Program-made: the position numbers and the translations under genes
Notes under the pieces: generated by a model
What the model was told of the DNA's origin: nothing
Databases searched by the model: none
What the model saw: only the letters and a program-made list of their open reading frames with translations
Source: Petrolisthes cinctipes
Lineage: Eukaryota; Arthropoda; Malacostraca; Decapoda; Porcellanidae
Length of the DNA: 64,000 nt
Direction: 5' to 3'
Assembly (NCBI GenBank): GCA_033782935.1
Contig: JAWQEG010001349.1
Location: 126,501-190,500, forward strand
In this document: positions 55,890-64,000 of the stretch, in pieces
Numbering within the stretch: position 1 is the first letter of the stretch
Layout: every line of letters begins with the position of its first letter

Positions 55890-57944
55890 TTACTTTAGTA
55901 CTGATTTTTGGGAAGCCTCACGGAGGTACTTCCCACTACCACCTTGACCTGAGGGTTTAATCAAACGATAAGTTTTGTCTAATTCTGGGCCACTAGAAGA
56001 AGAGCAAACCCAAGGAGTAGTACTTGGGGCAGTAATTGGGACCCGTAGATGAGTCCCTGAAACATCTGATATGTTAGAAGAAGGTGAAGGTAGATGAGCA
56101 GGGATATTCTTTGAAACAATTACATTGGTATTGTCCTGTACAGTAGTATTATTACTGACACAGGCAGATACATCAACATCAATAATACAGGTGGTAGAAT
56201 CACTCCGCTGCTCAAGCGGAAGAAAAACTGAATCTTTTGAAATCACAACATTCGAGGCACCCACATTCACTTCACGCCCCTCCGATGTTCCCAAAGGAAG
56301 CTTGCGAGGGGGAACATCTGTTGAATCAAGAGATTCATCAGAGCCACGAGAACGCTTCTGGTGAAATTGAGAGGAAACTATGGATGAGTCCTCAGAGACG
56401 GCTGCCTTGCAAGGAGGAACATCTATGGAGTCAAGTGTCTCAGAGGAACCAAGAAGGTGTCTCTGTGGCAGTTTAGGTGACTTAAGTTTCCTTTTTGGAG
56501 AGCGTGTGGCAGCGTGAACCTCTACCACATGGACACCTTTAGCTATAGTCTGAGAATTGTCATCAGTTGAATGGTCACCAGAATGAGTGTCTGATACAGG
56601 TTCCAAGACAGAGAAACTATTATGTAGTAAAACTTTAGATATGTTCTCACTAGAGCAAGAAGCAGCTGCTTCATCAGAGAGTTGAGAGGGTGCTGCAACC
56701 GATTTAGGGCGAAGAGAGGATGCGTATGTCCTCACACCACCATCCTTCTGTCGCCTGAAGTTGAGTGGCAGTCTGGCACTACCAATGCAGATGAATTGGG
56801 TGTTAGCCAAGTGGGGGATATCCTGCTCAAGGAGGTACATCTTACCATGGCGAGAACGTAAGGGGTGAGCATCTCTGCAGTAAAAGCACTAACTCTCTGA
56901 CCGACACTCAGAAGTAGTATGTGAGTCAAGAGCAGAATAATTACCACACCAAGACCGGTTGTTGCAGTTCCTCCTTCCATGACCAAACTCATAACAGCAA
57001 AGACACTGTAAAGGGTGCTCAAAAAAAGGCTCAACCTCAAAAGAGGTGGGGTTAATTGTTAATGCGATTTGGGAAATGCGAGCCAAAGAAAGTGAGGATG
57101 ATCAATATTTTTACTACCTTTCATCTTTGTTACTCATTGGACACTATCTGGACACATAGCGAGAATGTCCTCTTCTGAGAATTCATACAGGTCCTCATTG
57201 TATATACGCCCCTTGCTATAATTAAATGTTCGATGTGGTTTGATGGATTCAAACATGCCATGAGGACAAGGGAAATTGAGGAGCATCATGGCCTGTGTAC
57301 GATCTTTGGCTCTGATTAAAACGCCCTTACCATATTTTTTTATGTGGCCCATCAGTAATAATCCAATTTCTTTCTCCAGATACCGGGAAGCATGGATAAG
57401 GTTACCACGCCCCTTCCTGTAGTAAGCCACAAACCAAAAGGGTGTAGGAACCCTTTTGGTTTGTGGCTTACTACAGGAAGGGCCATGTCCTTAGAGACAT
57501 GCTCTACAGAGTCCTCAAAGATGTTAGGGCAGTAGTCATTGTCACTGTCAACAACATTTATGGACTGCATCATCTGAACTTTGCAGTGAGTATCCCCCAC
57601 AATCAGAGAATCTGTTGCCTCAAAAGCTGCTTCGGCAGCATTTGTATTGAAAGTAATATAGTACCGATTAGATCTACAGTCACTGTCATAAGTGATTCGG
57701 ATATGAAGAACCACTCCAAAACACTTAAATATGGAGTGGATAGCATCATAGGAAAAGGATGCAAGTACATTTGTCAACATTAACGTTTCCAAACTGCTGA
57801 CAGGGTTCGTCGACACAACACCTGACCTGTTGGGTCTTTTCTCTTATTTGCAGCCTTCTGCATACCACCATGACCAGAGAGTAATGTCTCGAGGGCCTGG
57901 TCGACCACCGCTCAAGGAAGAAATAGGGGCTTTATGTTATCCAT
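55890..57944 (-). pseudogene. LINE B copy 2 ORF1
   Basis: Starts at the ATG at 57944 (MDNIKPLFLP, then TGA where copy 1 has CGA). The RRM-like stretch is at about 57545-57780, the inverted duplication at 57415-57482 adds a frame break, CCHC knuckles lie at about 56870-57020 with a stop inside, and the Ser/Asp-rich tail is open from 56840 to the TAA at 55890. The C-terminus LDKTYRLIKPSGQGGSGKYL agrees with copy 1, where it is frameshifted. Confidence 0.88.
57415..57482. repeat. 31-bp perfect inverted duplication in LINE B copy 2
   Basis: CCTTCCTGTAGTAAGCCACA plus 11 further bases is followed, after an 8-base spacer, by its exact inverse. Copy 1 has only one of the two arms at 17735-17772, so the other arm arose in copy 2. 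Confidence 0.9.
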
Positions 57945-58370
57945 ATAACATTAATTTTGTTATATTGGCCCCAGGAGCCAAAAGCTACTACCTACCAGGT
58001 AGATGAGGGGACCGGGCGCTGGTCACCATGGGCAGGGTACCTCTTCCCCCACGGAGCCACTTGTTTTAAAAAGCTGCCCCAATGGCTCGAAAGTTTGCCC
58101 ACGACGGTGCTGAGACCCCCTTCCCTAACATCTCCCGGCCCAGACACCCAACCATCCAACACAGGACAGTCCCTCTGGAGGGCAACACTGTTGGCTCGTA
58201 CTGGCAGCTTATTGCATGGGAACCATTTTGTCTGGTCTCTCACCTTACTAGCATGGGAAGCCCTCTCTTCCCGATTTTGGGGCAGAGCAGGGGCCGGAGC
58301 CCCCTCTAGTCTAGCAATCGAGGTCTCATTGACACGCAAGCCCCCCCACCACGTCAAGGCGGTTCCCGCT
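57945..58370 (-). other. LINE B copy 2 5' UTR
   Basis: CpG-rich leader matching 16812-17265. Ends at the GGTTCCCGC block (58361-58369), after which sequence is unique. Confidence 0.75.
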
Positions 58371-58429
58371 GTAGGGGTTCAGTTAAGGTAAACTGGTGTA
58401 TAAGACAAGGGGTCTGATATGGTCTTCCT

Positions 58430-58625
58430 AATTCTATAACAAATTGAAGCTCCGGTTAAGACCAAAGGATGCCAAAGGTAGGTTACGAAGTATGCCAAGG
58501 TTAGGTCCCGAAGGATACCAAGGTTAGGTCTCAAAGTATGCCAAGGTTAGGTTCCGAAGGATGCCAAGGTTAGGTCCCGAAGTATGCCAAGATTAGGTCC
58601 CAAAGGATGCCCCCTTCTAGGTTAC
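58430..58625. repeat. Minisatellite, unit GCCAAGGTTAGGTCCCGAAG
   Basis: About seven variable units of 24-25 bases with GGTTAGGT cores. A flanking block with TTAATTCTGTAACAAAT...GCTCTGGTTAAGACC is itself repeated at 58428-58468 and 58648-58690. Related GGTTAGGT repeats occur at 60960-61070. It is not a (TTAGG)n telomere array. Confidence 0.8.
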
Positions 58626-58729
58626 GTTAGGTCAGGTCGGGTAAGGTCTTTTTAATTCTGTAACAAATCGATGCTCTGGTTAAGACCGAAGGATGCCCGA
58701 TCCAGGTTGGGCTAGACTAAACTTGGCTC

Positions 58730-59280
58730 GGGTTTTTCATTTTTCAATATTTATGCTCGTTGAAAATTGGAAAACTCGAGCTAACTTTTGCCAAAACTTG
58801 GCTCGGGTTTTCCACTTTTTGACATTTATGGCATGTCATGAGTGCGAACTAGAAAGGCAAATATAATATATTATGAGTTTTCCACCCACTGAAAAACCCC
58901 GATTTCCCAGGCTCTCCCCCAAGATTATTGGATGGGAGGGAGGGGGGCTATCTCTAATATGAAGCATTTCCTAAAGAAACGGAGGTCAATATCACTCAAA
59001 TCACACTAAAACCTTTTAGAAGTTATATATTATTTCTATGAAATCCTGTTGACCAGGTAAAGAAACGTGTACGAAGATGGACGACTACACTACATTACTA
59101 TAGTCTTTTTTAAACATACTGAGCGCTGAGGCGTTGGCCACTTCCAAGATTTACCTGACTGCTACGTTGCCAGATCTCGTCTGGACAATTAAGGGATTAG
59201 ATCCTCATTAAAAATGACAGCCAGCCCACACCAACCCACCACCTGTTCTCTCTCTCTCTCTCATCTGTTCCCTATATATC
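58730..59280. other. Non-coding stretch with a two-copy repeat
   Basis: TTGGCTCGGGTTTTTCATTTTT-like sequence occurs twice (58731-58770, 58798-58835). A (CT)n run is at 59249-59263. No gene recognised. Confidence 0.5.
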
Positions 59281-59411
59281 GCTTGCTGTTAAGAACAAAA
59301 CATAAAAGTAAATCTTTCCTTTTCTGTCGACACATTATGTTGTATTATAAATGCGACACTTTTCTGAGGGTATAACATAATTTTTCGTTTGTTTCGACTT
59401 TTTTTCCTCAC

Positions 59412-59546
59412 CACCACTGCTAGTGATGGTGTAATGATAGGTCCTCTATTTGCTTTTTCTTCTAAATAGTACTTATTTACATTATAAATAAGTTCTCTCT
59501 TTTGACTATGTAAAACATGATAGCGAGTAGCAGAGGTGTGCTCCAT
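59412..59546 (-). CDS. N-terminal exon with RELIYNVNKYY motif
   Basis: The ATG at 59546 (context CAAGATGG) starts MEHTSATRYHVLHSQKRELI, then YNVNKYYLEEKANRGPIITP. A possible donor, GTGAGG, lies at 59411-59406, giving 45 codons in phase 0. The RELI-NV-Y-EE pattern resembles the N-terminus of a repetitive helix-turn-helix protein group I recall from insect and crustacean genomes, often linked to transposons. No further exon was found to the left. The transcript-like GC content upstream supports a real 5' end. Confidence 0.35.
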
Positions 59547-59599
59547 CTTGAGTGGCAGCCAGAGGAAAAGTGACAGTAGTGACCTGAGTTGACGGGTCG

Positions 59600-60185
59600 A
59601 GCTTACGCACTTATCCCTGAGTACACTCACCCTAGGTGCACTAGCAACGTCAGTCGAATATTCTGCCCAGTGTTGTGATACATATATATATTATCATTGT
59701 TAATATGAGAAGTGAATGATACTTTCATATACCTACATGACCTTAGTAGTGAAGTAAATGTACACGTAGTAATTTGGATTAATTTAGCATCAGTAAATAG
59801 CTGATATGAGAGAGTGAGTGAAGTGTATTGATCTGATTTGGCAACATTGCGAGTCACAACATAGGCTTGGCTAATATCGTTTTTATAAATATAGTAAAAG
59901 TCCCTTAATCCGGAGGGCAGGGAGGTTTGAGACTTCCGAATTAGCGAAAATTCTGTGTTATCGAAAAATACCTCCAAAATATGTATAAAATACATTTATT
60001 ACTTTTAAATACAGGTTTCCCTGTCACACGTAATTTATGAGGTAGGGAGGGGGTGGTGGGAGGATCGCAGCTGTTGCCAGGTCTACTTGACGAAATTTCC
60101 CTAACTTACGTGTTTTTCAAATGTTAATGCTTTGTCCAGGATAAATGGATAGTTGGATAAGAATTATCATTACAATGGGAACCAG
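59600..60185. other. Intergenic, no gene recognised
   Basis: AT-rich sequence. The frame at 59627-59995 (minus) has no motif and is probably fortuitous. Confidence 0.45.
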
Positions 60186-60189
60186 CATC

Positions 60190-60690
60190 AAGGGTTGATT
60201 CCACAGTGACTTTGATTTGTTGTGATCCTCCCCAACCAACCACATTTGTCAGTCTTATGGCACTTGTCAGTCTTAGGGCCTATTCCACAGTGACTTTGGT
60301 TTGTTATGATCCTCCCCAACCAACCACACTTGTCATTCTTAGGGTCTATTCCACAGTGACTTTGGTTTGTTGTGATCCTTTCCAACCAACCACACTTGTC
60401 AGTCTTAGGGTCTATTCCACAGTGACTTTGATTTGTTGTGATCCTCCCCAACCAACCACACTTGTCAGTCTTAGGGCCTACTCCACAGTGACTTTGATTT
60501 GTTGTGATCCTTTCCAACCAACCACACTTGTCAGTCTTGATTATATCCAACAAACTCAGTCTCCAGGTATTTCCTTATTACCAAAGTTTGATAGTGGAGT
60601 CATCCAATATTCACTAAGGAGTCATTTACACAGTTCAGTTTCTTTTGTTAGGGTGCTTACAAACCAAAACAAACCACTGTGGAACCAGCA
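60190..60690. mobile_element. MITE family G, copy 3, with expanded inner tandem array
   Basis: The left end GGGTTGATTCCACAGTGACT and right end with GTGCTTACAAACCAAAACAA and CCACTGTGGAACC match copies 1 and 2. The inner block of about 65 bases with TTGTGATCCTCCCCAACCAA occurs about five times (60196-60535), against two in copy 2. Both strands read as a repetitive protein through the array because the unit is near a multiple of three. Confidence 0.85.
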
Positions 60691-60954
60691 TCACATCCAC
60701 ATGGATTGTTTTGGTAAGAATGGTTGCTAAGACATATTTCACAAACAAAACAATTTACAATATAATTGGTATTATTACAGAAGTACTGCATTCTTGGCTA
60801 GGGCTGCACAGTGTTACCACATCCGGCTAACTTAATCGAGAGATAGTGGAGAAATGAGGAGTGGGCTTCTCTTGTGTGATCCCCACCTCCATCCTACAAT
60901 GTATCCCGGGAATTTGTCCCGGTCTCTTTATGATAGTTTACACCGGTTATATCC

Positions 60955-61075
60955 CAGTAGTTTGCCCAGGTTAGGTCCCGGTAGTTAGCCCAGGTTAGGT
61001 CCCGGTAGTCTCCTGTGGTCTAGGTAAGGTTAGGTCAGGTATGGTTAGGTCAGGTATGGTTAGGTCAGACTAATT
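60955..61075. repeat. GGTTAGGTCCCGGTAGTTAGCC and GGTCAGGTATGGTTA repeats
   Basis: Short tandem units with GGTTAGGT cores, about 2-3 copies of each type. Confidence 0.75.
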
Positions 61076-61911
61076 TCCAAATTATGTTTTTAAACATATC
61101 TCGAGAACGGGGCGTCTCCGAGAGAAACACAATAGATGAAAAGTGTCTTAGAATGGTCCAAAATAGTGGGTAATGATACTAAAATATACAATATAGTGAG
61201 TGAAGTACTTCTGTAAATAATTAAGGTTAAAATTACTCACCAATTAATTGATTGAAGATGAACGACGATTATCCTAGTCCTGGAAGACCTTGTAGACTAC
61301 GATGAAACACACTGACTGTAGGTTTGAGGTAACATAACCATTATTATAATATATACATTCCTTTGAACCTTTTATCATTTTACAAGATGACAAAATGTAA
61401 GTTGATATTGTATTAATGATAAACATTGGAAAATCTGTATATGAAGTCCACGCGGCAAATATTTACAATTTATGTATATTTAAGTAGGGGACAATGTAGT
61501 GTGTTCGTGTGTAATGAATATAATAGGCGATTGCACTTAACTTTCGGCAGAATAGGCTTTCGAAAAATCGCGACCGCTTTTGAGACTAAGTCCAGCGTAG
61601 CGCTTCACGCCCGCATTCTTAGTGGGCTTCTTTGGGCTCCCCTGGTCCCATCCCATGCAAGGGATTCCCTTTACGTTCGGTATTCATGTTGGACTCGATA
61701 CATGGGATGGGAGCAGGTGACGGTTGGTAGCCCTGATTCTTTGAGGCGCTGGTGTTGGTACGCCGGAGTAGGCGGAGCTTACACTTGGTAAACAAACCCA
61801 CGCCGATATTCCACATTTTCTACGGATCACGCATCTTATTCTACAGCAAGACGAGAGCAAGTACAGGACTGGAGACAAGAAGGTTACTTGTGTCGTGCTT
61901 GTGATACGAAA
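61076..61911 (+). promoter_or_regulatory. Probable 5' region of the Myb/SANT-like gene
   Basis: From about 61590 the sequence becomes GC- and CpG-richer up to the ATG at 61912. It contains a short inverted pair CCCATCCCATG / CATGGGATGGG (61648-61700). No TATA box or clear start could be fixed. The open frame at 61426-61791 has no motif and lies mostly in this region. Confidence 0.35.
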
Positions 61912-64000
61912 ATGTCTGTACCAGCAAAACGTGTGTCGCCTATTTCTCGCCAGGAAAAGTCCTTTTTACTTCAACTAATTATTGAACAAAAAATAATAGC
62001 AGACAAGAGGACACACGGGTCTATTGTTGTGGCAAAGCAGTGAGCCTGGGAGAACATCTTGCTTTCTTTTAATTCTGCAGGATTTGGAGGTCCAGTACGA
62101 ACTCTAAAACAACTTCAGAAGATATGGGATTACCTGAAACAAACGTAAGTTGAATATATTATCTTACAAACAGTTAGGGAGTGTACAGTACATAACTTAT
62201 GATAGTGCAATTACCTTGGGGTGCTGATGTGTATGCTGAGTTTGCCCATGCTTTTTTAATTTTCTTGGGTATTCCTATTTCTTTTATCAACAATATTGTG
62301 AATCTTAATGTTTTTCTTGAGAGGAATTTGCAAAATAATTGATCAATCAGTACTGTAGGCCTACATGTAATTCACTTTCCTGTACCCTTGTAGTAACCAC
62401 ATGTTAACATGATTTAGAGAGTGCTAGGGTCTGAAAAAGTTAAGAAATGTTGGTGTAAGCTAAGACTAGTAGTTAATATTTCACTCCAGCTTTGTGCAGT
62501 CATGAGGCCAGACAGTTTTAATATTTTGGGTAGCTTCGGTTGATATTACCCAGTAGGTTTGCAGACATAACATCCCAATATTCATCCTTTCCAATTCCCT
62601 AAATTCAGTAATCATGAAATCATGAAAGACAACACAAGAGACAATTCATTTGTGATCAACTATATTTAAGCATTTTCAATGCTAAATTGTTTAAGTATTT
62701 TTGGTTTTACCATACTTCCAGAATTATATTAGCCTGTGTTGATGTAATTTCATACCTGTGCTAGATTGGCATCTTTCCATATCAGATCCAAAAACAGAGA
62801 TAGTATTTAGTTATTTTCTACAACAAATAAGCAAAACTAGTTGATAATTGTAGTATTTAGCATTAATTATGGTAATTATACATTTTCAGGGCCAAGAAAG
62901 AACACACCATATACAACCGTGAACTTCGGAAGACTGGTGGTGGTGATCCTCCCCCTCCTGAATCTGAAGACACAAAATTCATCATGGATTTTATCAAAGA
63001 TGAATTCAAGGTCCCTGAGAGTGAATTTGACTGTGACAATGTGAAACGTAAGTACTTTGGATAAGTTTACCATATAGCCTAACAAATTTGTATCACAGCT
63101 TCAATTATATAATTTGCAATTGCAGCTTTGGAGTTTTTAGTGCGTATCACGCGAGCCTTTTCACTGGAAACGAGATATAGACGATAATGAAAATTCATCT
63201 GCCGTTTCTCACATACAAATAAAGTATATAGATAATTTTGCTGGGCACATTCTTCCTATTTAGTGCCATCTTCAATTATGCAAACAACAATTTAATTTAT
63301 TTTTAAGATGCTCATGTCGTCCAAGTCATAGTACTCTATAGCCATCTATCTCCCTTTTTATTTTTATCTATGGAATTTACTACAGTTAAATGTTATTCAG
63401 ATACCAGTACTTGAATGATTATTATGCAGTAGGTATTTCTCTGAAAACTTTTATTTTCTTTGCAGCTGCTATCATCCAGCAGGACCAGCAAGAAAGTCAG
63501 GATACTCCACTGTGCACCATTTTTGTCGGCAAGGATGATTTTATAGATGCTGACCTACTTGATGCCACAGGACTGCCTAACCAGCAGGGGCCTCACAGCA
63601 AGGCTGCAAACAATTCTGCTGTTTTAGCCACATTTGAGGAACCAACAGTGCGGTACAATCAAGAACGTCATACACCTAATGGAGCTGGAGCGTTTGGTAA
63701 TATTAGTGGTACTGGTGGTATTAGTAGAGCCAGTACAAGCAAAGGAACAGGAAGTATACTTAGTCCAAAAGAGAACATGAACAGGGACTTTATACCAGTC
63801 AGAGGAAGCACAAGTAAGGCAGTACATAGAGACTTTAGTCCATTAGGTTCGCACAAGAGACCAGAAAAAAGGCGAAAAAGACAATTAAAATTTGCAAATG
63901 AAAACATGCAAGAAAATTCTGAACCATTAGGCAGCCACGTCAGAGAAGACACAAAGATCATTCTAAGTGACTTATTGATACAAGAAGCACGGAAACGTGT
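61912..64000 (+). pseudogene. Myb/SANT-like DNA-binding protein gene, three exons, 3' end outside window
   Basis: Exons: 61912-62144, 62890-63047 and 63466 to beyond 64000, each bounded by good GT/AG sites (AC|GTAAGT, TTTTCAG|GG, AAC|GTAAGT, TTTGCAG|CT). The first reads SPISRQEKSFLLQLIIEQK and, after an in-frame TGA at 62041, AWENILLSFNSAGFGG and RTLKQLQKIWDYLKQ: the three-helix pattern of the Myb/SANT-like (MADF-related) domain, with spaced aromatic residues. The second contains a GGGDPPPPES segment usual after that domain. The third is Ser/Gly-rich with a basic KRPEKRRKRQLK stretch (about 63853-63890), possibly a nuclear signal. Such proteins occur as host factors and in Harbinger-type transposons. 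The TGA may make this a pseudogene, or the stop may be an allele. Confidence 0.6.

Larger units (their letters stand above)
51921..58370 (-). mobile_element. LINE family B, copy 2, rearranged
   Basis: Same family as 16812-24814 but inverted. The 3' end is the T-run at 51921-51930 followed by the conserved CAGATGCCTA-type block; the 5' end is near 58370. Compared with copy 1 it lacks the solo LTR, has lost the RT thumb to RNase H start (around 52880-53130), and has its endonuclease N-terminus replaced by an unrelated 0.87-kb block (54997-55865). It also has a short inverted duplication at 57415-57482. A TSD was not found. Confidence 0.93.

Noticed and set aside
58430..58625. Telomere-like TTAGG repeats
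   Set aside because: Units are 24-25 bases with only one TTAGG each; not a telomeric array.
60188..60730. Repetitive proteins on both strands (units with CGWLGRITTNQSHCG and QPTTLVSL)
   Set aside because: They are translations of the 65-bp tandem unit inside a MITE; no start context, splice sites or non-repeat part.
61426..61791. 121-codon frame before the Myb/SANT-like gene
   Set aside because: No recognisable motif and it overlaps the probable promoter and 5' UTR.

Overview
The window is eukaryotic: spliced genes, LINEs, LTR elements, TA-flanked MITEs and very dense microsatellites. Protein content and repeat style suggest an arthropod, most likely a malacostracan (decapod-like) crustacean; the taxon is an inference. 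Most of the sequence is layered transposable elements. Only three loci look like host-type genes: a five-exon RING/cyclophilin-like gene (34.2-39.5 kb, minus), a short N-terminal exon (59.4-59.5 kb, minus) and a Myb/SANT-like gene running off the right edge (61.9-64.0 kb, plus).

Layout. 1-4637: 3' part of an RNase H-bearing LINE (family A, plus) with three in-frame TGA stops and a poly(A) tail. 4668-8547: a fold-back element, a long (TA)n tract and several small MITEs, two of which share one TA. 8663-13426: a decayed 4.8-kb DNA transposon with long terminal inverted repeats, an XPG-like nuclease domain and a Cys-rich finger, best matched by the Academ superfamily. 13.5-16.8 kb: AT-rich DNA with no convincing gene. 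16812-24814: LINE family B copy 1 (plus), complete, with a 13-bp target-site duplication (TSD), itself hit by a solo LTR (20261-21819, TSD CTTG). 24.9-32.0 kb: a decayed EN-RT LINE (family C, minus) cut by an LTR retrotransposon (25107-29885, TSD TTTG) and a 540-bp MITE. 32.0-34.1 kb: hairpin MITEs and micro/minisatellites.

34167-39516: host-type gene on the minus strand whose introns hold two MITEs and a 1.4-kb minisatellite. 39625-47165: Ty3/gypsy element, minus strand, CsRn1-like, lying just upstream of the first recognised coding exon of that gene and probably inside its first intron. 47166-51857: a P-superfamily DNA transposon (THAP exon, P-transposase ends, perfect 31-bp terminal inverted repeats, 8-bp TSD) inserted exactly at the outer edge of the gypsy 5' LTR. 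51921-58370: LINE B copy 2 (minus) with internal deletions, a foreign 0.87-kb block and a 31-bp inverted duplication. 58.4-61.9 kb: minisatellites and a MITE whose inner repeat has expanded into a tandem array.

The strongest items are the P element, the Academ-like element and the RING/cyclophilin gene. Nested TSDs give a relative insertion order: family C LINE before its LTR element and MITE; LINE B copy 1 before the solo LTR; gypsy before the P element. Many stop codons are TGA at sites where CGA is expected, consistent with CpG decay. All calls come from reading the sequence and remembered family features; no database search was run.
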